Positions 34,546-46,800 of a DNA stretch of 64,000 nucleotides are shown in pieces. The translations under genes and the position numbers were made by a program. This stretch comes from Pisolithus tinctorius (Eukaryota; Basidiomycota; Agaricomycetes; Boletales; Pisolithaceae): the NCBI GenBank assembly GCA_024663395.1, contig JANFAH010000067.1:1-64000 (forward strand). Direction: 5' to 3'. The notes under the pieces are model-generated. The model ran no database searches. It saw only the letters and a list, made by a program, of their open reading frames with translations, and was not told the origin of the DNA. Within the stretch, counting starts at the first letter, position 1. Each line of letters opens with the position of its first letter.

Positions 34546-34614
34546 GGTACCTGAAAAAAAATGCGGGGGGCATCGGAGAAACACGCATCAATAGGTTACA
34601 ATTGCAGTGTCATG

Positions 34615-36855
34615 GTGGGTACCTAATATCATTTAGGCCAAGTTTACCAAATGGCAGGCGGAGCAAATGCGAACGCCTTCGTCTTCGACGACAGGATGGG
34701 TACATGCTCCATCGAGGAGTATCCCAGCAAAGACAATGCGGACACGATTTTGGCTGATAGGCCTTCAATGCCAGCGGGTATAGGTGGGGGTGTGGAGGAA
34801 GCCAGGGAGGTGGACGACGCTGAGCAAGACAAGAGATGCTTCTGTATGTAAATGTATGTAAACAGAATATGCGGCGTTGAGACATCACGCGTCACTCACC
34901 CTACTACGATGGTGACTACGATTACTGCCAGCATTGGCGTCGCCATCCCGATTCTGATGAGGATGAGGATCATCATGGTCCTCGCCATTTGCATGGACGT
35001 CAACCCGCGACTGGTGAAGCAGAGCCCTCGCAACCTACACAACCAAGAGAACCACAAGGCACTGTGCCACTAGGATCGGGTACCCATCCAGCTGCACGCG
35101 AGGGCCCTCACAATCCCGCTCACCTCCTGTTGTTATTTCCTCATTACCATGGTCACCGAGGCCTTATGCAGGTAAGATTATATGGAAGCCTGTTGATTTT
35201 AGTACTGAACTATTGCCGACCAACTGGTTTCTCTGGCCTTCCATATGGAAGGGAGTTGAGGCATGTGCTCCGTGGTGAGACTGTTATACCTCGTTCGCCT
35301 ACAGATATTGGTGAGAGACATCCTTTTCAACATATTTTACTGGCTCAGTTGTAGAGCCTTACGATGTACATGATCACCGACACATGCCATCACACGTGCT
35401 GTCGTGAGGCGGTCCACTCCACCTACCATTGCGCGGGGAGACGAAGGACACCTTCCCAGTGAAATTGCTTGACACGCTCGGGCGCCACCGACACCCAAGC
35501 GTGCAATTCCATGGTCACATGATGGTCAACTCGTTGACGCCGTTTGTGCCCCAGTCGATAAGCAGGTGCCCTATAATGCGCAAGAGGTATGAATATATTT
35601 TCTCTCTTTGCGTACTGCTCTAATGATAGCTACCAGTACCTGGACGAATTCACCAAAGCCCTTGCTACTGGTAAACTGCGTGAGGAGTGAAGGGCCATTC
35701 CACAGTATGTTTTGTTTGATGACTATATGTGCCCGTGGATGAACGCCTTTCCCTTGGTGAAATCAGGTTATTAATGATGATGACAGCGCAATATTCTCCA
35801 GGTAGAGAATTCCACGGAGATTTGTTCGTCACTCAACAACCACTACTAGTGATTTGTGACCAAAGTGGCAACCGATGCCGATGGTGGGGGTTCGCCAGGG
35901 CCTCCTGACGTCCCACCACTACTAGAAGAAGCTCCCCATCCCATCCGCCTGGGCTGGCACTCCATTGATCAACGACTGATTCGGAAATAGAGGCAAAACC
36001 CACCACCTCAAGCAGAGCCAGACATCGCCCCGCAGAGACATGCGCAGTTGTGGGCAATATGGCTTCGTGAGTGCCAACCTTGTCTATTGATGGATTGTGA
36101 CAGATATTTCTGATAGACAGCCCTGCAATGGCACCTACCTTGGTGTCTGTTGGGTCCACGCTGGTAGTACCTGATCGTCAGTCCTCAAACCCTACTAAAT
36201 GGCTGGACGTTCATGAACTCTGAGTCGATCACGGTCGTGATTCTGCCAGAAAGCTGGTTTATGTCATTCCCTGCCTATCACACTCGAGACCATACCCGAG
36301 CGTACTGCTTTCCAACCCACCACACGCATCCCCTCAGCTATGTTCCGCATTCCGGGCCTGAAGTCGTTCCTTTGTATTGGCGACTTTGTTACACTCCCAT
36401 CGCGTTACTTGCTCTCCGGAAAAACCTCCCGCACTTCCAGCATCCTGACCTCGTCAGGCCTGGGGTGATCTTGGTGTGTTTCCTGTGGCCTTGCTGCTGT
36501 ACGATATCATGTGGATCATCCTTACCCGTGAACTTTGCCCTCTTGTGCTCTTCTGATCTCTCCGGTTCACTGCCATGCTTTCCTAGCAGTCCGTGCTTCG
36601 TTTTTGGATATTGTATGGTAGTGAGTGTCAACCCCTCACCGACGGTAAGTATCTTTGTTTCCTGGTGACTCTGCGTGTTCTGACCGCAATCCTGTGGCCG
36701 TAGTTTTACAGGTTTCCGGTTTTTTCTCTGGACTAAGGTTTGTGTTCAGTTTCACTTCTGGTACATTTACATTATACTATTATTGAACAGTGTATGATAC
36801 ATCTCCGTATCACTCCGTTAACTACCGGGTTTCCACCATCAATCAGCCTTAACTT
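34615..36855. other. no gene recognised; scattered open segments
   Basis: Several open stretches look protein-like but belong to no family I know. Plus strand 34651-34851 (FVFDDRMGTCSIEEYPSKDN) and 34880-35160 (YYDGDYDYCQHWRRHPDSDE) are histidine/aspartate-rich. Near 35430-35590 is RGETKDTFPVKLLDTLGRHR, and near 35860-36060 a proline-rich run. Minus-strand 36389-36631 is lysine/arginine-rich. I could not assemble a gene; the region may hold decayed exons of one or two former genes. Confidence 0.3.
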
Positions 36856-37368
36856 TCAGAACTGGACGCCTGTGACCAACACGCTCAACCAACTGTCAAG
36901 CCCCTGCATGATGTAGTAGGTGATCTGTTTCGTAATCCTGGTAATCCTGGTAGTATGCTCACCTTTACAGATATTGCATGCTTCCATTCTGGACTTTACA
37001 TCGATATCAGCCAGGTGATCTATCACATGGACGTAGAAGTCCATGATCATGAGGGGGCACAGCTGGCGAAACACGAATAGGCTTTCCGGAGAGATAATTT
37101 CCATGTCTCCGAGGTCTCTCGCACCCAGGTATATCAGCGGGGGCAGAAACACTTCCCGCCATCGTCGCCCTGGCTCCTTCTGTTCGAGTAGTCCTGTGAA
37201 TTCCTCCAGCGAGAGGTACATGACATGAGGGCATGTCTTAATCTCTATGTTGGCCAAGATGGATGACTCAGATATGTCGTTCGTAGGCATCAGATGCGCG
37301 GGTTGGATGACACCAATCAGTTGTGTTCCGCACTGGTAGGTTTTTTTTTCATTGTCCCCTCTGCACAT
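36856..37368 (-). CDS. unrecognised 170-residue ORF
   Basis: Open from an ATG at 37366-37368 to 36856. The middle looks globular (SLEEFTGLLEQKEPGRRWRE, LIYLGARDLGDMEIISPESL, CPLMIMDFYVHVIDHLADID). The C-terminal 35 residues look like intron read-through, since a GTAAAGGTGAG stands after CNIC, so the true protein may be shorter or have further exons. No family recognised. Confidence 0.35.
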   Translation of the reverse strand: MCRGDNEKKTYQCGTQLIGVIQPAHLMPTNDISESSILANIEIKTCPHVMYLSLEEFTGLLEQKEPGRRWREVFLPPLIYLGARDLGDMEIISPESLFVFRQLCPLMIMDFYVHVIDHLADIDVKSRMEACNICKGEHTTRITRITKQITYYIMQGLDSWLSVLVTGVQF

Positions 37369-37713
37369 TGTTTAATAGTAATTCATTCCATCCAGTTGAC
37401 CGCACGGAGACGCTGTGCAGCTGACACTAACGGCTTCATCGAAGATCATCCGTCGCGACCCTGGGCGGGTTTTGGTAAGGTTTAGTCCTAAACCTAATCC
37501 TCATTGCCGCAAATTGACCTAGCTATATATCACTAGTCTGTGCGCGATCCAACCTTGGCACAATGTCTATCGTAAGCCGTGATAAGCTGACCTCTTACCC
37601 TAAGAGTATGCACGGATCATGTTAGCAGCGGATCATAGGACGGTGGCTGTGCCTACTATAAGTTGGTACCAAGATCGCCGCCATCCTGCCATGCAATCCC
37701 TTTCGGCGCCGTC

Positions 37714-39201
37714 ATGACTTCCGAGCTACCTCTTACCTCTGGAATGGATCCTCAAGTAGCTTTGAAGAGACGTATAGCTGCGCTTGAGGATGAGAACTCT
37801 CAGCTTTTGAAAAAATTAGACAAAAAACCGTATGTAAGCAGTTGGCCCGCTATTGACATTACTAACATCCCTTCTCACAGACGTAGTGATACCTATCTCC
37901 TTGAGGGGTGCGCAATACGCAGACTTGTCAGCCTTGTTGATCGTGTTGAAGATTTAATTGCTGAATACGACCGGCGTGGCCTGATTGTGGCTGACTCAAA
38001 TGATGTTGATATCGAGTCTATACCTTCATCTGCTGAGTAGGCGTTGCGTTCATGATCGACTCAGTTATCTTGACCATCTTTCCTTTAGTGAAAATCGGAT
38101 CTTCCGTTCTTGCTTGAAACTTATAAGATGGTGTCCGTCCGTCCAAAAGCTTTTGAACGCTGATGTGGACAGTCACCAACTGACCATGATCTGTCGTCAG
38201 GCAGGTTTTGCATGTCGTTTTTCTATTCATAGCATTAATCTTATTTTGCAGCTGAATAGTGGGGCTGACGGCGCCAGGGGAGATGACGCTTGCACCCTGA
38301 AACCTATAGTAGCCATGTGGTTGATGGAACAGCGTCCAACCCCGGACCCTGTTATTGACAGTCATAGTAAAAGTATGCGAGGTTTTCATCATGAAGTCAC
38401 TGGTCGGCTGTTATGTCCAGTTGATTATGACTGGAACTGCGCATCGTAGGGCCCTATTCCAAAAGTGTATTGAAGCTAACTCACGGACTCTAGGGTCAAA
38501 GCTGCTATTCGAGAATTCCATCCAGACTACCTGGTTACTGCGTATTCATGGCCTTCGTTCCTGTATCGCAACGGTGAATACGACTCCAAGAACCCGACCA
38601 ATGGCCTCTTTTGTGGAGAGTTGCTAATTAGGGTATGGCTACTCAAGCCGATTTATCCATATGTTCACGTTGAAATTCTAGGCTTTCCGATGCATTTTCA
38701 CTTCACCTAGCTCGGCAAATGTACAGGTTGGCAGTGCAGAACGCCCTTCTGAATCACAGAGAAATGCTAGAACAAACCGGACACGTTGTGATGTTTCTGG
38801 TTTGCTACGGATGAGGTCTGTCCAACCACGAGCAATGGCGTATGTTGCTGTCCAGGTGCAAAATGGAGACTTTCGATATCCTAGTTGGGCTAACTTAATC
38901 GAACCAGCTTCGTTTCGCACTCTCAAGCTGCGAATCATGGCGGATCAAGGACGAAGATTTCGATTACGAAGTATTCTATCAAAATATCATCAACTACTTC
39001 GAGCATCCAGGTTCACCAGAACGACAAAAGGAGATTGATACACTCCTTTTATTGTGGAATCGGTAAGCAGTCGTGCTACTGTAGAGTTCGTGCCAGGATA
39101 ACCTATTGAATAGCTTGGTCTTTGGTCGGCGAAATGCAGCCTCGTACCGTCCTTTACATGCTGAGAAACTATCTGTTGCACTGTCGAAGCCTAGGGTGTA
39201 A
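37714..39201 (+). pseudogene. DUF6698-type protein, seven exons, one frame slip
   Basis: Exons 37714-37829, 37881-38200, 38252-38445, 38494-38632, 38682-38855, 38908-39062, 39114-39201. An N-terminal helical segment (ALKRRIAALEDENSQLLKKL) precedes the DUF6698 core: SGADGARGDDACTLKPIVA, GFHHEVTGRLLCPVDYDWN, IREFHPDYLVTAYSWPSFLY, NGLFCGELLIR, MRSVQPRAMAYVAVQV, SCESWRIKDEDFDYEVFY and the terminal LVFGRRN. I know this as a repeated basidiomycete family of unknown function, often near mobile elements. The exon sum is 1186 nt, one base too many, and the frame breaks at 38038 (an extra T after CTGAG). Either that is a real inactivating insertion or a tiny intron escaped me. Intron 2 would need a GC-AG pair (GCAGGT). 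Everything else is intact. Confidence 0.8.
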
Positions 39202-40851
39202 TACTTTCACGAAGATACACTAGTACCTGTATGTTGTAGCTAGCTATGTTGTATATGCAACGCGCCACAATGTGGGATGGCATACTGAAAATATGTCACG
39301 GAAGGAATCTGAAAGGATCAGCAGGGAGGAACGCTGGTTGGTCTGGCACCCAGATTTGCGGACAAGTAGCATCTATGGACTGTTTCCCGCAATGTGTAGA
39401 CATCCCACTCATGTTGCTGATGTGTACCTCACATCGGTGATGGGGGTCACTCTACACCCTTTACTGCGTTGGTAACTTTGCGTGTCCTGCACACCTTGAC
39501 TTCCATCGGACCTGTACCATAACATGGCACACGCCCAGCAATGCAACAAGAACAGATATCAAATGTCAACAAGGTGAGGCGATGCCACGCTTGGTGGGGG
39601 GGTGACGATTCGCGATGCGGTTCACTTGCACTATAGTCTTAACAAGTAAACATGTATCCTTAACGTACGTATCTCAATGGTACCCTCAGTAGCATATGCC
39701 CTAGTTCCGTAGGGATTTACCATGACTGGCTGGTAGTTATAGTTGCCACTCGTTGATCAAGCATTGGCATGTGGGGCCAAAGACACAAGATTGTTGATTC
39801 GCTTAATGAGCGCCATCGTCATTCAAATGATCCTTACGCACCCAAGATTTGCCGTGGACCAAAGGCAGGATTAGAGCCATGACATGTTAAGGGCTGATAG
39901 ACATACCGCCATCATGGGAGGAAGCAGATGTGCAGCCAAAAAGGCACCTTTTTGTGTGTTACGACCATGGCATGGTTGTTTGGGCTGGCGGTCACAGGGT
40001 GTCAGGTATGAGGAAAAGGATGGACACACACGAACATTGCAAAGGTGGATCCATAGGGTTCTAATTACACTCTACTTTCTGATGGTCTGTGTTCGACAGA
40101 GAGCATACTTAATAATAGATAAGCCAAGAGTAATATCAGATGAACTCACTTGGAGGGCGAACAGTCAAATACACAGAAGTGTACATTCCGCCACACGACC
40201 ACAATAAAGCTTAGGATTGGCAAAGCGACATAGCGTTTTAAGGGTATATGCAACTTTACGATATGAGTGGGATTCGGGAAATTTGGGAGAAGGAAGGAGA
40301 TGAGTAGGGTCTTGGGAAAAACAGGCATATGGCAGCTCTAATTGCAATGTAACTTGCAGGGGTCATCACCTGGGCATAGAATATAATTAATGGCGGATAA
40401 TCCAAGAGTGATATCCAACGGAACCCATTTTAGGGCAAGTAACATTGCGTCCAGAAGGTTGACTTGTACCACGTGACAAACATAAATTTTAGGGTTGGCC
40501 GGGGAACATAGCGTTTTAAAGGTATATATCGATTTATCATGTGTGTTAGCAGATTTTACCAAAATTTACGCGTTGGTTGATTTAACAGACTTTATAAAGG
40601 GGTTATAAGGGATAACCACAAAAATTGAATTTCAGTGATAGGGTTACATATAAGGCACGACTTCCCTTAACTCTCCAAAATCCATGCTGCTTGTCGTTTA
40701 GGGGTTTACAACATCGACCAATGTCCAACATTCACTCTGTCACTGTTTCGCATGTGCACGGGATGCATTCAAGGTTCTCATTTCCATCTTTTAATGCACT
40801 GCAGACCAATCTGACCACCAAGAATACCGTAGTTCCACTATCGATAATGCC
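39202..40851. other. AT-rich spacer with a degenerate direct repeat
   Basis: No gene recognised. Two copies of a roughly 190-bp sequence lie at about 40102-40290 and 40378-40567, offset by about 277 bp. Shared landmarks are CCAAGAGT, CATAGCGTTTTAA and GGTATAT. They may be a small decayed element, or an old local duplication. Confidence 0.5.
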
Positions 40852-42545
40852 ATGGCCAATCCTGAAATGACAGATGAGCTCGTTGATCGATTCTTGGATG
40901 TGCAGACAGATAAGGTGACCAGTGGAACTGTCAATAGGAGTCTGGTACAAATAGATGCCCTCCCTGTCGAATTACTGACACAGATACTTCACGACGCCAT
41001 CCTCGCCGACGCCGATCGATGCGAGGTACATCGTCACAGGAAGCAGGAATTAGCATGTGTATCCCGATGCTGGAGAGACACAATCTTCAACAATCCCTTC
41101 TTCTGGACGACCATCCTTGTAACCCCACAATGGGCACCGTCGCTTGTTGAAGCGCATGTACAGAGGAGCGGTCGTCTTCTTGTCGCCATCCAAATCAAAC
41201 TCTGGCAACCCCCTGCGCGACTTAGTAATTTACCCCTGCTTCTCAATATCGTCATGCGTTGCTCGGACAGTCTCATTTTTCATCACAATTTCATAATGCC
41301 GGCCCCTATTTTCGCGCAGATGAGGAACGCTATATTCCCATCTCTTGCATACGTCGTCGCCAATGACCAGTTCAACCATCCATATTCCTTTAGCTTTGGA
41401 CCCGACAGTATGCCCGCTCTGAATTTCTTAAAGATCAACAACTTTTGTCCTTTCCGAGCCGGTGCTCTTTAGTTCCTACCGGACCTCAGAATTTTGGATG
41501 TGACCTTCGAGATTTTTGGCTTCCGACATATCTCTCTGACTCTCCCATCAGAGAAGTTGACTGTCCTCCTGCTTCACGGCAACGAACGAGGATGGACCCC
41601 CGCCCCAGTGACCCTTCACTTCCCACACTTGGTGTCGCTCTCGCTTGCCACTGTCCAGCCCACACAGCTACTGAATCACATTGTCGCCCCTCGGCTTCGA
41701 CATTTCTGTTAATTGCATAATTCTAATGCAGAAGATCTGGTCCATGCTGTATTTGCTCAACTAAAAAACATGTTCTTACTATCACCAAACTTGATATACA
41801 GTTACCGGCTGACACAACAGGACTTGCGATTATCGGTCATGTTATTGTGGACGCATTTCCTGGGGTGCGCCATCTGGTGATATACTCGGTTGATCTTACC
41901 AGCATTTATTGAGCAACATGGCTCAGAAGAACCATCTCCTGCGGACAGGTGGAACTCGTTTGAATGCTTAACACTTCATTGGTCATGTACCAGAGGCGAC
42001 ACATGTAACCTTGTGTCATGGCTACAAAGGCGGAATCGTAGAGGGCAGACCATGTTGCATGTGCAATTAGCGCCAGCACCAGATTACGAGAACCACGTTC
42101 TCGCTACCCATTCGCTGAGCGAATATTGTGTCTTGGAGATGGAGCTCAGCGATTTTGGGCCTGGTCCAGGGGTACGTTTCTCGTATAATGTTCGTGAGGT
42201 CTCCGTTAGATGTGATACATAGCTCCTCCGTCAGCTTATACAGCAATCTTATCGTATTACCAGAGAGCGAGAGCTTTCCGGCGAAAATTGCTGGAAGTAC
42301 CAGGCAGATGACATTGCACGGCAAGAACGAGACTAGGCTTAAGATTGTCGCGCCCCCGCCTGGCGGGTCCCCAGTGAGTGCCTGGTTTGGGTTGTCTTCC
42401 TACATACGAAAGATACAGAATTTGTTAGACTTGAATAATAATTGCACTCTGCGAAATGAGCAAGGTCAGTCTTTACACAACTCCCACTGCACAGTCTCCG
42501 AGGCGCTGGATGCCGTGCACTCTCAGCATATAACATATTTGTACT
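40852..42545 (+). pseudogene. F-box protein gene (broken)
   Basis: The frame opens at an ATG at 40852. Residues 35-90 form an F-box: LPVELLTQILHDAILAD, then LACVSRCWRDTIFNNPFFWT. F-box proteins join substrates to SCF ubiquitin ligases, and this type is hugely expanded in agaricomycetes. The rest is leucine-rich (HFPHLVSLSLATVQPTQLLN, FECLTLHW). The same frame is interrupted by TAG near 41470 and TAA near 41710, shifts near 41860, and resumes to 42222. A further piece (LHGKNETRLKIVAPPP) may extend it to about 42540. Both stops lie where CAG and CAA codons would fit. Expression of a truncated F-box protein of about 206 residues is possible but not supported by anything here. Confidence 0.75.
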
Positions 42546-42548
42546 CCT

Positions 42549-43800
42549 CTCCCCCAAGGTAGAGTGGCTGGAGAGCTTCACAACTATGACATTCAACACT
42601 CGAACGTCCTTGAAGACTTCGTTCTCAGACGCCATGTTGTACAAGTTATGGGACGTGCCAGAGTCAACACCAACCTTGAAATGCACGTTCTTCCCCAAGG
42701 CCGCCTTAGAATCTGCCGCTTCGACTACAAGTCAATCTCTCTCTCTCCCCCTCTCGCTTGCTGTATCAAGCGTTCACACCCGGGGCTTACACAGGTGAAT
42801 GATTGTGCTGTGCGACAATGTCCCTCCCGGTATGTGCCCGGTCGAGATATCATTATTCTTCTAAGCTTTCTAGGCGCGAGTGACGATGCGGAAGACCACA
42901 CTTCCACAATGCACTTAAAGTGACGCCAGAAGCAAACAATGGGTTGCCGCTCAATGCACTGAATCTAAGTCCACTTCCGTTCCAGAGGTGAACGGTGGCT
43001 TGGGTGTTGAACCGCGAAGGGGAAGAGATAACGCAAAATGGGAAAGTCGTACCTCGTTCATCCCAATCTTTTCTCGAAGACGCTTTGCTACTTTGGGAGA
43101 AGATTGTGGTTGGCAGGCAAGAGCTCTTCTTCAACAGGTTGTCACACATGGTCAGCCCAGATCCACTAGAACCGCATTCTGTTCTTGGAGAAGATTCTTG
43201 CTGAGGAACTTAGTGCGTGGAACATCGTTCATGACGTCAAACCCCTTAACTCGATCTTCGTGCATTACATTGACGTCACTGAACCCACCGCCTGAGAGAA
43301 ACCCCACAGGCCAGAAACGCCGGAACCTAGAAGCGAAACCCTATCGACGACTCCATCGAATATGCACTCATCTCGAGGTCTGCATAATTGATAGACATCT
43401 TTCGCAAGTCGGGCAACTTCAGCGACAAGGCCACAAATTCGCCAAAAATGAGTGTTCTCAAGAGTATGAGTGGGGTTTTGGAGGTAGATTGGGTGCAATT
43501 GGCCTTTTTTTTCGGTGCAAATTAACCGGTGTAACGATCCTTACTGTTTAGGCTATGAGGTACCAGCAATATTGACGTTGCTTCATGGATGACCAAAAAG
43601 CAAGAGTGCCCATTCTATCTCGTTTTCCCGCTTGCAATTCTGGAACCTTGCCCGTCGTAGGTACGATCATGGTTTGTTTAGCGCAGATTAAGCAGCATTA
43701 AAAGAAGATTGCGACCGATACCGAAGAGCACTGGATAATCCCCCTGATGGAAATGAAGATGACATCGTCGCCCTAGGACAACTGGCTTCGTGGTAATATA
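42549..43800 (+). pseudogene. rearranged partial copy of the SNF2-RING helicase gene
   Basis: This is a decayed copy of parts of the gene at 54648-61041, in the opposite orientation. In order it holds LHNYDIQHSNVLEDF and TNLEMHVLPQG (matching the parent near 60200-60330), VAWVLNREGEE up to LLLWEKIVVGRQELFFNRLS (parent about 59650-59830), LNPPPERNPTGQKRR (parent about 59480), then a jump to RRLHRICTHLEV and the following intron and exon (parent about 58200-58340), then a segment matching the parent near 57950-58110. The central ATPase part is missing. Parental introns are retained, so it arose from DNA, not from a processed transcript. Stops and indels abound. It directly abuts the broken F-box gene. 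Confidence 0.88.
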
Positions 43801-46800
43801 TCCGTTTTCATGCCGACTACCGTCTTGGTTCGTACGTTTTACCTCACTATGGTTGTTACTACCGAAAAAGTCGAGCCCCAATAGATTCTGAGGTGGGTGC
43901 CTGCTAAAATCAATTCCCACAAGCGAGGGAGAGGGCAGTTACAAAGCATATCCTTATCTCCGTACCGCTGATGCATTTCTGCGTCAGCTTTGAGGTGCAG
44001 TTCCCCGCAGTTTGCCCAGGCGTCATCTTTGATTTCGGCTATGAGAACTGAAACCTGTTCTCGTTGCTGAAATTAAAGATGATAAGTTCGTGTCGAAGTT
44101 TCAGAGTGTCGTACGATAAAGTCGATGGCGTCGCGGCGAGCGTTCTTATTTGTTGGTGCCTGGGGAGAGCGACAATGGATTCTGTGGAGTCTGTACCAAA
44201 GCCATACGACATAAACTTGTTGTATGCACCATAGTGGCCATTTTCCAATTACATGAGCTCCCAGCGACATACGTTGGCTTCCAACGTCTGGCGTTGTGAG
44301 CTCACATATGGAGGCCACGTCATGCCGATCGTAAACGGCATGCTTTCAGCAATGCTAGTGACCCGACTGCCTATACGATAGAATGAAAAACACGATACCA
44401 GCGCGGTATGGGTAGAGTGGAGAGGGATGCGGCGACTCAATCTGCGCGACGTGAGATGCCGTAGACGGAACAAATAATCGCAAGCAGAAGCAAACAATTG
44501 ACGCAACACGACGCGTATTCCATCACGTGCCCCAAAAAATCAATCACATGCCAACGCTAGCCTTGCGTGATGGTGTCCACCAAAACTCGACAGCAAAAGA
44601 AAGCAGAATTACCAAGACAATGCAAATGCAGGACATGTATATGCGCTCCAGAGACAACCAAAGATTGAACAAGAAAAATATCCTAAACCAGACATTGCCG
44701 GGTGTGTAGACACCTCTTGCCGCCACGAAGAACGGAGAACCTGACCACGGTGGTATCTTAGTAAGTTTTCATTCCTGCGTGTCCTAATCTGTGAGTAGTG
44801 CGTTTATGAGCCCGTTGAACGGGCTTTTTCTTCCTGATCGGCGGTTGTGGGCGTGTACGTGTCCCGGAGAGTTGTATCCGGGACCAGTGCATAGCAATGG
44901 AAATCATTCTGTACCCGGGATCGATGCTCTTGAGGCGACCTTCGATGATGGCGTTTGGAAGGTCCGAGTATCGTCGCCCATATCGCTTCGTTGCGTGACT
45001 GGATTCTGTCGAGGTAATCTATGCAAAACACCTCTCGTGGGCTGCATATTAGTGTTTATGTAAATACCTGGGACAATTTCAAGATTTACGATCCGACGAT
45101 CTCAGTGATCAATTCATACCAAGGAAGTGAGTGCACGCTCGTAACTATCTCCTGCGGCCGTGTTTCTGAGCCATACCCTTGCAAATGTATTTGCAGGTGT
45201 AAGCTAGCAACGACGTATGAGTTTTCTCTTACACACCAAGACTGTTGTGAGTTAGATAAAGGATGCCATAGCGTGCGTGTGTGCATGATATCTAGTTTAA
45301 TTGTGAAATTAATCAGACTCGCATCTCGTCGTTGCATGGTGAACAGCTTTGAGAATGGATGCATAACGTGGATCAGCAGGGGTGGACGATTATAGCCGGA
45401 GGGGTGGGACCAGAATCTCTCACCGATACCAGGGCATGACCGATTCCTCAGGACCCGATGGTAAAGGTGGCAATCGTGCTTCATCCAAAACCTTGGCTTC
45501 TCGATCAATTTTGGGACAACATCAATTACCAGTGACGATGTTGGTAGGTTATATCTGGGCGCGCCGACCTGGAAACACGAAGAACGTCGGATGCGATCCG
45601 CCCGAGTTTCCTACGGCGCCCTACATCAATCCATGATCTCTATCGCACGTCCTTGTTACCCCCAACTGTCTGGCGTTGGGTAAACAAAAACGAGTTGACG
45701 CGAGGCACTTTTTCGACGCGGAAGCACAAGCACCCCCATTGAAAATCATATGTAAGTGTGGAGAAGAACCCTCCAAAGAAAGAAGGAATCATGACAAACC
45801 AAAAGACGGTTGCATAATGGAGCAGTGAGGTACTACATACAGATGGATCCTCGGAGGACAGTCACCAGCCTAGTGCGTACAATTTCTCCCGGTCATTCAT
45901 CCCAGGTTTGGTGCCGGAAAGCGACCGGCTTCTGGCACCGGAGCCGATGCCGATGGATTTGGGGACCAAGTACAAGCAGAAATCAAATTATCAACAGTGC
46001 ACCCAGTTCAGGCAGCCTCAGGTACTACTCCTCGGCGGGAGTCGCATTGCGGCGAAGCTCGCCCAAATAATCAATCATCCATCATTCATGAATTAGCAAC
46101 CTTTATGTCACCGGTCGATGCTGGGATAGAGAGGCACGAAGATGACTCTGTTTAAGTGTGTACAACAGGGATAGTACACTGCAGGTGACGTGTCCTGCAA
46201 GGCTTAACGGTCCATTTCAAAGCAAGCTGTATATATCGAGTTTCTGCATTGTGATCCACTGGAAATACTGTTGAGCAGATACTTATCGTACCTGAAAAAA
46301 CCCATCCGAGATGATACGGTTGACGGGGGCGGCAAACACTGAATAGCACACGACCTTAATAGTGCAAGACTAATGAATAATAACACACGGAGTGCAAGTT
46401 GAGGTTGTCTCTACGCTACTTGGGCAGTCACCGATACTAAACTCGGTGATGAGTGAACCATCAAAATTCTGCCGCAACTCGTTGAGTTAATAGATATTGT
46501 CGTGCACTTGCAAGAGATAAACTGCGCACGTCATAACTGCATACAGGGCCACTCGTTATGATACCAGCAACATCGTTGTAACTGAATGGTAAAGCTACAT
46601 GTCAGACACCAATGCTTGGGTGTGTGGCGAAATAGTAGAAGTGCTCACCCGCAATGCGTATAGTCGTCCACATAGCAGTGGTAGAAGAGGGGCAGGGTAT
46701 CTATATTATCCGGGCATATTGCGCACTGTTGTGTGTATACGTATGCAGCAACGGGAAGGAGAACGAATGTCTTTATGAGAAACATCTTTTCAAGCGCCTG

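Larger units (their letters stand above)
33286..34614. repeat. two tandem direct copies of a ~670-bp unit
   Basis: The sequence around GCGTCGGCGAGCTGGATGAT occurs at 33290 and again at 33969, and GAGAAACACGCATCA at about 33907 and 34574, so the period is about 667-679 bp. Each unit contains an HSP60-derived fragment plus a shared non-coding tail (ACGGTACCT, then a run of A, then GGGGGCATC). The copies have diverged by substitutions and small indels. Confidence 0.85.

Noticed and set aside
44812..44833. AGCCCGTTGAACGGGCT followed by a T run, resembling a bacterial intrinsic terminator
   Set aside because: The surroundings are fungal with introns and no bacterial operon; a short hairpin plus T run is expected by chance in 64 kb.
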